Assembly: GCA_017509245.1 (NCBI GenBank)
Contig: JAFWQC010000045.1
Location: 1 to 64,000 of the forward strand
Source: Clostridiales bacterium
GTDB taxonomy: Bacteria; Bacillota; Clostridia; Saccharofermentanales; Saccharofermentanaceae
Length of the DNA: 64,000 nt
Direction of reading: 5' to 3'
Each line of letters starts with the position of its first letter. Position 1 is the first letter of the stretch. The position numbers and the translations under genes were made by a program. Shown piece by piece: positions 17,980 to 26,888 of this stretch. The notes under the pieces were generated by a model, which was given only the letters and a program-made list of their open reading frames with translations, was not told the origin of the DNA and ran no database searches.

Positions 17980-20388
17980 ATGAATATGAGAAGAGTTGTA
18001 TGCAATAAGACTGTTTCGGTCATCTTGCTGTTTTCGATAGTTCTGTCGATTGCTTCTTGCAGCTCTGATAATTCAAAAAGGAAAAAAGTATCCGCAGATT
18101 CACCCTGGTATGATGCGGAAATAATAGATTTTAAACCGGAGACCAGAACAGACAAACAGGTATCCAGCTTGTATAATGTGCTGGCAGGTTCTGATGAAGA
18201 TTATATTGTTGTTTATTCTGATGGTGACTACCGGTTACCGGATGATGCTGATGAACTTGACTACAGAGATTCTTACATTGAGCTTGTTACTCTGATTGAC
18301 AGGAGTACAAAACAAAACGTTAAGACCTTAGATCTTACAGAACTATTGGGAGAATATGAAAGAGCTTCCAATGTTAACTATGTTAACGGAATCATAAATG
18401 TCTATGGTGATTCATGGGATCCTGAGACAAATATCACAATGATGAAGGAATTTGAGATAGATCCTGTTGCAGGTGAGGTTATAAATTCGCGGGATATCAG
18501 CATATTTGAAGGCATTAGTATCGGTCGCCGTCAGTATTCGTATAGTGTTGGTGAATACAGAATACTTCCGGATATTGGTGAGTCAGATGGTGACTGGTGT
18601 CTGATCCTTCGCGTGATCTCTCCGGATGGCAAAATCACAGAGGTGCCGGTTAAAGATCCTGCGGAGAATTTCTTCAGCATTGTTGCTGTTTTCGCGCTCG
18701 ATGAAAAGACTGCTCTAATACCTGTTTCTGCAGAGAGAGGATGCAAGTATTTTCTGCTTGATCTGAATACATACAAATTGTCACAGGCAAATTCTGATGA
18801 TTATTCCTGGCTTGGCTATGATGACATGGACTGGTTTTTCAATAGTCCGGATGGCGATATATATATATCAACAACAGAAGGCGTCTCAAAGATCGATTTC
18901 AAGAACAAGAAAATTGAAAAGTTCTTTGATTACAACAGCAGCAAGGTCAGCAGAAATTACACATCAAGGCTGGAAGTAGCCGACTGCACGGAGGATAAGA
19001 TCCTTCTCTGCGGATCGTATTATCCTATCAATATCTTCCAATCTTCGGACATTTCCGATTTTGTCATTATTGAATTAACTAAAGCCGATAAGAATCCAAA
19101 TGCGGGAAAGACGATTCTGGAAATGTATATTCCTGAGCATGAGGTGGACGGCATAATATCTGACAGCATCATCAAATATAATGAGACCAACAGCAAATAT
19201 GTTATCCAGATAACTGACCGCTACAACGATTACCCTTATTTGCCTCAATATGATCAGATGGGAATGGGTGATGTCAGTGATGCTTCAATGCTTGAGGGCA
19301 ATAACAAGCTGAGCTACAACCTTGCCATGGACATAATGAACGGTGAGGGACCGGACATCCTGATGGATACAAGCGGTCTGGCTCAGCTCAACAACGATAA
19401 TTATCTGGTCGATCTCTCCACACTGGCCGCAGAGCTTGGACCGGACAGCTATTATACCAACATAATCGACGGTGCAAGAACTGATGGTAAGTTATACCAG
19501 CTGCCCGTGTGTTACACGATCAGAGGAATACAGACCGACATGAATAATGCGGGGGCATCGGGCACAGGTTTTACGACGGAGGAATATGAGGATTTCCTTT
19601 ATGGCACGCTGAACGGCAGTGACATTATAGGATCAAGCCAGCCGTATTATTTTGCCCTGCTCTTTAATAACATGGCGGACACATTTATCAAGGACGGAAA
19701 AGTGGATCTGACCGGAGCCGAATTTGAGGCGCTTGCAAGATATGTCAAGGACAATGTTCAGCAAAGCGTGATCCTGCCTGAAGACGATGATACCAATGTT
19801 GATGAGATATTTGATTCCACTCTTGCAGCGAAAAACCATAAAGCACTTTACTGCAACTGTCCGGGAATCAGCGGTTATCTCGTAAAAAGAGCGAGAGTGC
19901 AGAATGCCACGTCGATCCTTGGTCTTCCTTCAGCCGACGGAAGAGGACCGATGTTCGGAACCAACGTTTCCGTGGCAGTATCGGCAAACGCAGTAAACAA
20001 GGACGCCTGCATTGAATTCGTGAAGATGCTTCTGACAGATGACATTCAATCCGAATTTGCTTCGAGCGATTACTTTGTCCTCAACAGAAACGCGCTGCGA
20101 CAGTGCTGCAGTGAAGCAGTCAAGTATTATAACGGAGCAGGAAAGGATGATCTTCTCGATTATACGTTAGGTTCCACCGTAAGCGTCGAGATCAAGTTCA
20201 CTGAGCAGGACGTAGATAATCTCGAGAAAACCATTCTCAGCTGTTCGAAGAGTGACTGCATCGACTCAGCGATCAACATGATCCTGATAGAAGAGATGCC
20301 GGCATATTTCTCGGGTCAGAAAGACCTAGCTTCAGTCATCTCTGTTTTGCAGGACAGAATACAGAAGATCTTAGACGAACGCAGGTAA
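17980..20388 (+). CDS. Large lipoprotein, paralogue of the one at 13847
   Basis: This 802-residue protein has a lipoprotein signal ending LSIASC followed by KKVSADSPWYD, the same motif seen after the lipobox of the 13847 protein. Residues ~45-385 are beta-rich and propeller-like. From about 390 (ILEMYIPEHEVDG) it reads as a family-1 solute-binding protein, with MNGEGPDILMDTSGLAQL and LGLPSADGRGPMFG, close to LGLPSTDGRGPYMS in the paralogue. AAGGGGAT precedes the ATG. No matching permease is adjacent. It lies between the secreted-protein pair and the third secreted protein, suggesting a shared role such as binding or sensing a peptide or sugar. Confidence 0.82.
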   Translation: MNMRRVVCNKTVSVILLFSIVLSIASCSSDNSKRKKVSADSPWYDAEIIDFKPETRTDKQVSSLYNVLAGSDEDYIVVYSDGDYRLPDDADELDYRDSYIELVTLIDRSTKQNVKTLDLTELLGEYERASNVNYVNGIINVYGDSWDPETNITMMKEFEIDPVAGEVINSRDISIFEGISIGRRQYSYSVGEYRILPDIGESDGDWCLILRVISPDGKITEVPVKDPAENFFSIVAVFALDEKTALIPVSAERGCKYFLLDLNTYKLSQANSDDYSWLGYDDMDWFFNSPDGDIYISTTEGVSKIDFKNKKIEKFFDYNSSKVSRNYTSRLEVADCTEDKILLCGSYYPINIFQSSDISDFVIIELTKADKNPNAGKTILEMYIPEHEVDGIISDSIIKYNETNSKYVIQITDRYNDYPYLPQYDQMGMGDVSDASMLEGNNKLSYNLAMDIMNGEGPDILMDTSGLAQLNNDNYLVDLSTLAAELGPDSYYTNIIDGARTDGKLYQLPVCYTIRGIQTDMNNAGASGTGFTTEEYEDFLYGTLNGSDIIGSSQPYYFALLFNNMADTFIKDGKVDLTGAEFEALARYVKDNVQQSVILPEDDDTNVDEIFDSTLAAKNHKALYCNCPGISGYLVKRARVQNATSILGLPSADGRGPMFGTNVSVAVSANAVNKDACIEFVKMLLTDDIQSEFASSDYFVLNRNALRQCCSEAVKYYNGAGKDDLLDYTLGSTVSVEIKFTEQDVDNLEKTILSCSKSDCIDSAINMILIEEMPAYFSGQKDLASVISVLQDRIQKILDERR

Positions 20389-20416
20389 GGCCGACAAAAA
20401 TATAAATGTATTGAAG

Positions 20417-20444
20417 GACGGTGCCATAGCGGCGCCGTCTTTTC
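20417..20444 (+). terminator. Terminator after the second large lipoprotein
   Basis: GACGGTGCC and GGCGCCGTC pair around an ATAGC loop (20417-20439), with one G-T mismatch position, followed by TTTT. Confidence 0.8.
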
Positions 20445-20596
20445 GTTGCAGTTACAAAACAGGTCAGAAAGATGCGTTTTTTCCAAAGAAAAACCCTGAA
20501 AAACGTCCTGAAAACGGCCCGGAAAGAACGGTTTTCGAGGCAAAAACAAAAAACAGTTCGAAAAATCCACATCATTTTTTATCGGCAAACAAGCCC

Positions 20597-20642
20597 GATT
20601 TTTTTACTTTGTCCCTGGATTTTTTACTTTGTCCCTGAGATT
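20597..20642. repeat. ACTTTGTCCCTG double repeat, copy 2
   Basis: This block is identical over 46 bases to the one at 16667-16712. The 20445-20880 stretch around it has no recognised gene. Just before the next start codon is a GGAACC...GGTTCC stem (about 20802-20828) that could fold in the leader RNA. Confidence 0.9.
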
Positions 20643-20880
20643 AGGAAAATCTATTGCAAAGCAAATTGCGCTTTTTATACTATCTGCTTAATCAGGGGAT
20701 GACGGATATGGCGCTAAATCAATAATCCAAGCTGAAATCTGGACTTGGGGGTACAGACCAATGGGGAAATAATGCAAGTTTGTAAAGTTACTTATTAAAA
20801 ATCGGAACCATGGAAATCAACCGGGTTCCAGGAGAGAAAAAAATAGTATGAAAAAAATTTGTATGAAGGAGAAATTTAAA

Positions 20881-21315
20881 ATGAAAAAGACAATTTTAGC
20901 AGCTATTTTCGCAGCAGCAATCGCAGTATCCGGCGTAGCAGGTTTTGCTACACGCGCAAACGCAGACGGAACAGGTAACACAACAGATACAGAGTTCTCA
21001 TTCTATAACATGAACTCATCCGGTCATTCCGTAGGCCGCGAGAAGAGAAATACTACTAAGGTTTATTGCTATCCTTGGTATGGCCCTTCTGTAAAGTACA
21101 ATGTTGAGGGTTATCACACAGCTACAAACCAGTGGATGGATAGATCAAACAGCTTCGTAATCAGCACAGGCACACAGGCAAGCCTTACAAACTATGTATA
21201 CGAGAATGGTGAGAGAAGCGCAAGACTTGGCTTCGTAAGACAGTCTTATGCAGGCGTATACACACGTGGTTACTGGAGCCCTGACTCTTCACGCAACTAT
21301 ACTATCTTCAGATAA
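20881..21315 (+). CDS. Small secreted protein C (possibly DUF2712-like)
   Basis: This 144-residue protein has a Sec signal peptide ending near ATRANA. I prefer the ATG at 20881, preceded by GAAGGAG at 7-8 bases, over the in-frame ATG at 20848. The mature part is Ser/Thr/Tyr rich and ends TRGYWSPDSSRNYTIFR, with NYVYENGERSARLG before it. That ending recalls DUF2712-type small secreted proteins, from memory and with low certainty. It is a single gene between a long leader and a strong hairpin, directly upstream of the anchored-protein/ABC operon. The function is unknown. Confidence 0.72.
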   Translation: MKKTILAAIFAAAIAVSGVAGFATRANADGTGNTTDTEFSFYNMNSSGHSVGREKRNTTKVYCYPWYGPSVKYNVEGYHTATNQWMDRSNSFVISTGTQASLTNYVYENGERSARLGFVRQSYAGVYTRGYWSPDSSRNYTIFR

Positions 21316-21336
21316 TTAATTTTTATTAATGATTGG

Positions 21337-21370
21337 CCGCGGGAATCGTTTACGCGTATTCCCGCGGTTA
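21337..21370 (+). terminator. Strong hairpin between protein C and the ABC operon
   Basis: CCGCGGGAAT and ATTCCCGCGG (21337-21346 with 21358-21367) form a perfect 10-bp stem. The tail TTAATTTG is weakly T-rich, so it may terminate only partly. Partial read-through would make protein C more abundant than the downstream ABC proteins. Confidence 0.65.
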
Positions 21371-21385
21371 ATTTGAGGTTTACGG

Positions 21386-22240
21386 ATGAGAAAGATAATA
21401 ACGACAGTTACAGTTATTATATTTGCGCTTGCTGCGGCCATTGCTGTTATATTGATCGAGAATAACAGCAGAACTCCCATGGAGAGATATTTGCATGCAA
21501 CCGGCGCAGGCGTCAATGCAGCCTCAAATACTAACGGAGTTTCTGACGGAATCAAGGGAACAGGCGGAGCTTCGCCTGTAATACTGAACAACACTCATAC
21601 GGTTGAGTGTGAGTTCCTGAATTATGAAATCATTGATGATGCGGATATCGCATCACAGACAAAATATAAGGGTGAGTTCTTTGAAGAAGGGATTCTTCCC
21701 GACTCGGATTATGCAGTTGAATATACGGATTTCCAGGCGATGATGAATGATCATCCTGAAGTTGAAGCCTTTATTTCGAGCAACGGAAAAGAAGGCATGA
21801 CAGAGGCTGAATATTATGAATTTCTGGACAAGCATTACGATGAATATACAACGGTCATACATCCCGAATCAAAATACCTTTTCTTCCGCTGCAGGATAAC
21901 AAATCTTACAGACGAAGAAACCTTTGAATATCTGAGCAGCATTAAAGTTTTTGCGATGTGCGGAAATGAGCTGCTCGACATTGCTGAAACAGGTTTCTAC
22001 TATGACGGACCGATGAGCGCTGAAGACGGATACATCCCGGTATTATCTCTTAAACCCGGCGAGAGCGTTGAGTGCGTTACAGGCTGCAGACTGACAGATG
22101 AGTACATAGATTTCAGCAAAGATATTTCCTACTATGTCGGATTTGAACCCGTGGGCCTGGATAACTATTCACAGTTAAATCCGGCACTCGATAAGGGTAT
22201 TGTTGCAGTCAGTGCTTTGCAGGAGGATCTTACGGAATGA
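21386..22240 (+). CDS. Membrane-anchored extracellular protein
   Basis: This 284-residue protein has one N-terminal hydrophobic segment (residues 4-26, no lipobox cysteine) and a long acidic extracellular domain rich in Tyr and Glu. It resembles, weakly and from memory, DUF5027-type proteins of Clostridia. GAGGTTTACGG precedes the ATG. Its last codons overlap the next gene by 4 bases, and the next three genes are similarly coupled, so it belongs to one operon ending in an ABC-2 transporter. A role in export partnership, immunity or sensing is possible but unproven. Confidence 0.7.
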   Translation: MRKIITTVTVIIFALAAAIAVILIENNSRTPMERYLHATGAGVNAASNTNGVSDGIKGTGGASPVILNNTHTVECEFLNYEIIDDADIASQTKYKGEFFEEGILPDSDYAVEYTDFQAMMNDHPEVEAFISSNGKEGMTEAEYYEFLDKHYDEYTTVIHPESKYLFFRCRITNLTDEETFEYLSSIKVFAMCGNELLDIAETGFYYDGPMSAEDGYIPVLSLKPGESVECVTGCRLTDEYIDFSKDISYYVGFEPVGLDNYSQLNPALDKGIVAVSALQEDLTE

Positions 22241-22773
22241 AGAAAGTAATACCTCTGATCCTTATCTGCCTGGCTTTTTTCTGGGTCTCGAAAATATACA
22301 GCATCAATCTGTATAAGCCGGAGGCTACTATTTTCGATATCGGCCAGACAGTCGACTGCGGAGATCTGGAACTGCATTTCGACGAATCACATCTTGATGA
22401 TCCGGATGAATTCAGCAAGCGGTTCGGCGTTGAATATGACGGCAATTTCGGTGAATGTAAGCTCCTCTCGGTATGCATAGATGTAACGAGCAGATCAGAT
22501 GCGGACATTGAGTGGGACGATGTTTTCAACTTCCTTGAATGCGGATTTGAATCATCTGTCTGGGGAAGCGTAATGAACCCGGATATCGACAGACAGATCA
22601 ACATTCTCAATGGTGAATGCCTGGCTCCCGGAGATTCCCAGAAGATATGGTTTGTATCGCCGGTCAACAAGGTTTGTTTTAAGGAAAGATCATGGGAGAG
22701 GATCGACGAGTATCAGTATTACTACGTCCTGTCTTTATCTCCCGGGAAGATAGCAGTGAGGCTTAAAGTATGA
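22237..22773 (+). CDS. Membrane-anchored extracellular protein, smaller relative
   Basis: This 178-residue protein has an N-terminal hydrophobic anchor (residues 4-19) and an acidic extracellular domain. VDCGDLELHFDES and CLAPGDSQKIWFVSP parallel segments of the preceding protein (LKPGESVEC), which suggests a shared fold. It overlaps both neighbours by 4 bases. The function is unknown. It probably works with the transporter encoded next. Confidence 0.7.
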   Translation: MKKVIPLILICLAFFWVSKIYSINLYKPEATIFDIGQTVDCGDLELHFDESHLDDPDEFSKRFGVEYDGNFGECKLLSVCIDVTSRSDADIEWDDVFNFLECGFESSVWGSVMNPDIDRQINILNGECLAPGDSQKIWFVSPVNKVCFKERSWERIDEYQYYYVLSLSPGKIAVRLKV

Positions 22774-23561
22774 AAGCATTGAAACTCGAATTATACCGTG
22801 CTTTCCATAGCCGCACATTCTTCGTAAGTCTTTTGATAGGGCTTGTCATCTGCATCCTGGATCTGGTTACGTTCTGCGTTCAGTTCGGAACATCGGGCAG
22901 CAAGTTCCTGCTCCAGGCATGGATCGGAACAGACTATCAGTTTGCATATAACGAGATGTTCTACGTGCTGCTTCCGGTGCTGGCCTGCCTGCCTTACGGC
23001 GGTTCGCTTTATAACGATATTAAGTCCGGTTATGACAAGAATATCTGTGTAAAAACATCAAGGCTGAATTATGCGGTTTCCAAGAGCGTTGCCGTGTTCC
23101 TGTCCGCCTTTGTCAGCGTGGCATTGCCGCTTGGTCTTAATATGTTCGCTGCTGCAGGCATGTTCCCTGACTTCACGCCCGAGAGGCTTGAGTTTATGAG
23201 CATAAGAGTGCTGGACAGAAATCTTTTCGCGATGGCAAATAACGATCATCCGGCATTATACTGCCTGATCTTCATCCTGCTGGACGGAGTTTTTGCAGGC
23301 GTGATCGCGCTTACGTCATTAAGCATCTCAAAGCTGGTAAAGAGTCATTTCACCGCGGTTGTTACACCCATGGTAATCGTTATTATCTCCGGAATGCTCC
23401 TTCAGGGTGACGAACGTGGCAACTGGTCTGTAATGGACATGTTAAATCCCAGACAACATGTAACGACGCTATGGTATCAGATGCTGATCGTCTTTTTGAT
23501 CATATTGGCCGTTAATGCCGCGGCAATCTGGATAACGTCAAGAAAGAGGGCTGTTCTATGA
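22770..23561 (+). CDS. ABC-2 type transporter permease 1
   Basis: This 263-residue membrane protein has about six hydrophobic helices. A short cytoplasmic start, MKALKLELYRAFHSRTFF, is typical of ABC-2 permeases used for export of peptides, lipids or drugs. It is translationally coupled to the preceding anchored protein and to the ATPase that follows. The partner permease is two genes downstream. The substrate is not readable, but the small secreted proteins upstream carry Sec signals, so they would not need this transporter for export. Immunity or export of another molecule is more likely. Confidence 0.85.
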   Translation: MKALKLELYRAFHSRTFFVSLLIGLVICILDLVTFCVQFGTSGSKFLLQAWIGTDYQFAYNEMFYVLLPVLACLPYGGSLYNDIKSGYDKNICVKTSRLNYAVSKSVAVFLSAFVSVALPLGLNMFAAAGMFPDFTPERLEFMSIRVLDRNLFAMANNDHPALYCLIFILLDGVFAGVIALTSLSISKLVKSHFTAVVTPMVIVIISGMLLQGDERGNWSVMDMLNPRQHVTTLWYQMLIVFLIILAVNAAAIWITSRKRAVL

Positions 23562-24217
23562 GTGAGATCAGGATCGAAAATATAAACAAAAAGATAAAGG
23601 ACGCCGTAATACTGAATGATGTTACGCTGACGTTCTCGTCCGGAAAGATATACGGTCTTAAAGGAAAGAACGGTTCAGGAAAGACCATGCTCATGAGAAC
23701 GATCGCAGGTCTTCTTATTCCTGATTCCGGCACTGTGACGATCAACGGGAAAACGCTTCATAAGGATATATCTTTTCCCGAAAGTATAGGTATCCTTATC
23801 GAGAATCCCGCATTTCTTCCGCAATACACCGGATACAAGAATCTGAAGCTCCTTGCATCATTATCTGACGGTATTTCTGACGGAGATATCAAGACTGCGC
23901 TGGAGCGTGTGGGTCTTGATCCTGATGATAAGAGAACATATAAAAAATATTCACTCGGAATGAAGCAGAAGCTCGGCATAGCAAATGCCATTATGGGCGA
24001 ACCTGACATCATCATTCTCGATGAGCCGATAAATGCTCTTGATGAGGAGACCGTCCGTAAGATCAAGGATGTTCTTCTCGATATAAGAGATAAAGACAAG
24101 CTGATAATTATCGCATGCCACGATAAAGAAGAACTCGAATATTTAAGCGATGAGATCATTGAGATCAAAGACGGTTCGATAACCGGCAGGAAGGATATGG
24201 CTGATGGAAACAATTAA
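23558..24217 (+). CDS. ABC transporter ATP-binding protein
   Basis: This 219-residue ATPase has Walker A GKNGSGKTM near residue 36, a degenerate signature YSLGMKQKLG, Walker B IIILDEPIN and a switch-region His in IACHDKEE. The LGMKQ signature is common in ABC-2 systems for lantibiotic immunity and multidrug efflux. It overlaps the first permease by 4 bases and the second by 14. It powers both. Confidence 0.92.
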   Translation: MSEIRIENINKKIKDAVILNDVTLTFSSGKIYGLKGKNGSGKTMLMRTIAGLLIPDSGTVTINGKTLHKDISFPESIGILIENPAFLPQYTGYKNLKLLASLSDGISDGDIKTALERVGLDPDDKRTYKKYSLGMKQKLGIANAIMGEPDIIILDEPINALDEETVRKIKDVLLDIRDKDKLIIIACHDKEELEYLSDEIIEIKDGSITGRKDMADGNN

Positions 24218-25034
24218 GTTCTTAAAGCGCGATATCCGGCTGGGGATCATACGCCGTTCATACATATTCCTGATAGTGATCATTTACTCTTTTGTAATGG
24301 TCCGGCAGTGTTCGTCTGCCATAAATGCCATTAAAGAGAGCAGCCTTATGTGGTCCGACGGAACAGTGATGGACTACTTCCTTTTCGCTGTCAGGGGAAT
24401 GGCATATTACCGTTTTGATCCGGTGAAGAGCTTCCAGCTTCCGATCCTGTGGTTCATCTTCCAGATGGGAATATCCTATTTCATAGCTTATTACCCGGAG
24501 AAGGATTTCAGGGAAAACGGGATCAACGTGCTGGTCGCCGGAAGAAAGCGTTCCTCATGGTGGCTTTCTAAAGTTTTATGGTGCATTATCTCCGTCTTGG
24601 CATATTACCTTGCCGCATTCATATCATGCGCGGTATTTGCCTTGATAAAGGGAGCCGGACTGTCATTTGACGTGACATATGATTATATGCAGGTCCAGTT
24701 CGGCTACAATTCCAATTTTGTTTCTCAAAGAGACTTTTTCATAATCTCAGTTGTGATCCCCATAGTTGTTACCATCGGCATTTGCCTGGTGCAGCTTCTG
24801 CTGAGTTTCATAGTCTCTCCTGTAACCAGTTTTGCTATGACGTGCATGGTATATATCCTGTCGGCATACTATACCGTTTGGTTTTTGCCGGGAAGTTTTA
24901 CCATGTGGCTCAGAAGCTCATATTACGATGAGAAGGGACTGAACCCGCTCAGCGGACTTATTATCGCCGCATTCATGATAACAGCAGCTTGTTTGATTGG
25001 AAAAAACTACTTTGAGAAAAAAGACATAATCTGA
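24204..25034 (+). CDS. ABC-2 type transporter permease 2
   Basis: This 276-residue membrane protein has about six helices and is the second permease of the module. It starts METIKFLKRDIRLGIIRRSY, again a basic cytoplasmic start. It overlaps the ATPase by 14 bases and is the last gene of the operon. Conservation to permease 1 is low, as expected for heteromeric ABC-2 systems. Confidence 0.82.
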   Translation: METIKFLKRDIRLGIIRRSYIFLIVIIYSFVMVRQCSSAINAIKESSLMWSDGTVMDYFLFAVRGMAYYRFDPVKSFQLPILWFIFQMGISYFIAYYPEKDFRENGINVLVAGRKRSSWWLSKVLWCIISVLAYYLAAFISCAVFALIKGAGLSFDVTYDYMQVQFGYNSNFVSQRDFFIISVVIPIVVTIGICLVQLLLSFIVSPVTSFAMTCMVYILSAYYTVWFLPGSFTMWLRSSYYDEKGLNPLSGLIIAAFMITAACLIGKNYFEKKDII

Positions 25035-25447
25035 GGAGGTATTACTCAACCAACACGCAATTTCTTCTCTCCCGCGTATTTATAATTCCGGTCATCAGGC
25101 ACCTATTTGCTTCAGCCTAATCCCTGTTGACCAGACAATGAATTATAGACACCTTCTCAGTAAGACCAGAGGCTTTTTACATCGCTACCTCCTTTCACTA
25201 CAAGGTAAGATGATCCCAAGCAACCATATGATCCCTATGATTTTTCTTTGAAGTCTCTGGTTTTAGATGCGTTGGGGTCAGCGGATCGATCCGCTGGCCC
25301 CAATGTTTTTTTGTGCAACTTCTTTTCGCGCCGGCATCGAAAACAAAAACCGCCGCACATCTCTCCAATATGAAGATTCATAAGCATACTTCAAGTGGTA
25401 TATAATGATTTTACGGCTTATATCAAAATATAACTTTGCAGGACACG
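25035..25447. other. Intergenic region with terminator and possible structured leader
   Basis: No gene is visible here. GAGGAGGT right after the permease stop has no start codon behind it. ACCAGAG near 25166 can pair with CTCTGGT near 25256. A strong terminator follows at 25272. The last 130 bases form the AT-rich upstream region of the AraC gene. Confidence 0.5.
25272..25313 (+). terminator. Strong Rho-independent terminator
   Basis: TTGGGGTCAGCGGATC pairs with GATCCGCTGGCCCCAA with one mismatch and is followed by TGTTTTTTT. It ends the unit upstream, about 240 bases after the last ABC permease stop. Confidence 0.9.
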
Positions 25448-26209
25448 ATGAAAAACGCAGATTATCTTATAGATCCTGATGAGGTTGCGAATCTCATCCA
25501 TCACAATGTCGAAAGCGGTTTCTCCCACACAACGTACAGGGAGGAGCTGGAGCGTTTTGCATATCTCGAAAACGGCGATGACAGGGCCGTGGAGGGCTCT
25601 GTAAAGCTCATGAATGCGGATGTCCAGGGAAGGCTCTCGGAAGACCCTCTTCGCAATTACAAGTACCTTTTCATCATTAACACCGGCCTTGCAACGAGAG
25701 TGGTGATAGAGGCCGGCGTGACGCAGGAACTCGTCTATTCAATAAGCGATGTATATATCCGCAAAGCCGACGAGGCCACGACGATCGATGAGGTCAAAGA
25801 ACTTAACAGGGAGCTCTGGAAAAGATACGTAAGGCTTGTGCGCGACATCAGGAAAAGAGGTTCTTATTCCAAACCCGTTCAGGACTGCATCAACTACATT
25901 ACTTCGCATTTCAACACGAAGATCACGCTTAAAGATCTCGCAAATGCGACGGGTCTTACGCCGAATTATCTGGCTTCGGTATTCAAGCGCGACACAGGTA
26001 TGACCGTCGGCGAATATCTTTTGAATTTCAGGATCGATTCGGCAAAAGCACTTCTTACAAAAACGGATTACTCATATCTCCAGATAGCGCTGTCGCTTGG
26101 CTTTTGCACACAGAGTTATTTCACGCAGGTCTTCAGGGAACAGACGGGGATAACGCCTAAAGAATACAGGCTCAAGTTTGTTGATAAAACCTTCAGTGAC
26201 ATAAACTGA
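25448..26209 (+). CDS. AraC family transcriptional regulator
   Basis: This 253-residue protein has a C-terminal pair of helix-turn-helix motifs (about residues 150-245, with LKDLANATGLTPNYLASVFK and IALSLGFCTQSYFTQVFRE). The N-terminal ~140 residues are helical with no cupin pattern I can see. The start is uncertain: an ATG at 25448 has only AGGA upstream, and a TTG at 25436 is in frame. It stands alone with its own terminator. The target is unknown. Confidence 0.88.
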   Translation: MKNADYLIDPDEVANLIHHNVESGFSHTTYREELERFAYLENGDDRAVEGSVKLMNADVQGRLSEDPLRNYKYLFIINTGLATRVVIEAGVTQELVYSISDVYIRKADEATTIDEVKELNRELWKRYVRLVRDIRKRGSYSKPVQDCINYITSHFNTKITLKDLANATGLTPNYLASVFKRDTGMTVGEYLLNFRIDSAKALLTKTDYSYLQIALSLGFCTQSYFTQVFREQTGITPKEYRLKFVDKTFSDIN

Positions 26210-26211
26210 AA

Positions 26212-26246
26212 AACGGGTCCGGTATTTTAAGCCGTGCCCGTCTTTG
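26212..26246 (+). terminator. Probable terminator after the AraC gene
   Basis: ACGGGTCCGG and CCGTGCCCGT form an imperfect stem followed by CTTTG. It lies between convergent genes and may serve both. Confidence 0.55.
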
Positions 26247-26267
26247 TAATCAGGATCGATACTGTCT

Positions 26268-26888
26268 TTAGCTTTCAACTATCTTGAATGAGTAGCCTTG
26301 TCCGATAAGATATTCTTCAAGGTCACCGATCATTTCGTCGGCATCATCGTAATTTCTGAACCGGTCCATATTATCTGTCCAGTTGTCGCCGCCAAAGGAA
26401 CGAACGCGGTTTTTCTGGTCATAAGTAATGTAGTAGTGATATACTTCGCCGTCCATGACACATTCGATGTTCTTTGTTGTCAGGACCAGATCCTTCTCAG
26501 GCTTATAGGCATATATGAGCATTACTGTTACCAATAACACGATGACCGCGGCAATTGCGATAACTATTCCTGTCAGGACTTTCTTTGCCGTCTTTCTTCT
26601 CCGGACCGACCGGGTTGCGAGCTGCTCGTTTAAGATTGCGAGCTGTTTTGCAATTTCCTCCATAGCCGAATCAGAAGTCTTCTCCGGCTCTTCGACCGTG
26701 CTTCCGAGCAATGTGCTCACCGGAACTTCAAAGAGCTCCGAGATCGTATTAAGCATTTCCGCATCAGGTACCGAGAGGCCCTTTTCCCATTTTGATACAG
26801 TCTGCCTTACTACATTTAACTGCTGAGCAAGTGTTTCCTGTGATAATCCCTTCTGCTTACGAAGGATCTTTAAGTTTTCTCCTAACAT
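26268..26888 (-). CDS. XRE family regulator with a membrane anchor
   Basis: This 206-residue protein has an N-terminal helix-turn-helix at residues 5-60 (QETLAQQLNVVRQTVSKWE) and a coiled segment near 70-95. A basic stretch RRRK precedes a single membrane helix at about 103-127, and a C-terminal ~75-residue extracellular domain follows. AAGGAGG precedes the ATG. The layout predicts a one-component membrane-bound regulator. The outer domain ends GQGYSFKIVES and I do not recognise it. It is transcribed toward the AraC gene. Confidence 0.9.
   Translation of the reverse strand: MLGENLKILRKQKGLSQETLAQQLNVVRQTVSKWEKGLSVPDAEMLNTISELFEVPVSTLLGSTVEEPEKTSDSAMEEIAKQLAILNEQLATRSVRRRKTAKKVLTGIVIAIAAVIVLLVTVMLIYAYKPEKDLVLTTKNIECVMDGEVYHYYITYDQKNRVRSFGGDNWTDNMDRFRNYDDADEMIGDLEEYLIGQGYSFKIVES

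Noticed and set aside
20411..20702. Short frames between the second large lipoprotein and protein C
   Set aside because: They cross a terminator and the ACTTTGTCCC repeat and lack ribosome sites.
17102..21315. Lactococcin 972-type bacteriocins
   Set aside because: The size, signal peptide and nearby ABC genes fit, but the sequences lack the lactococcin 972 pattern that I remember. I left them as unassigned secreted proteins.
25035..25271. Non-coding RNA gene
   Set aside because: A long-range ACCAGAG/CTCTGGT pairing and a terminator exist, but there is no promoter or known RNA motif that I can support.
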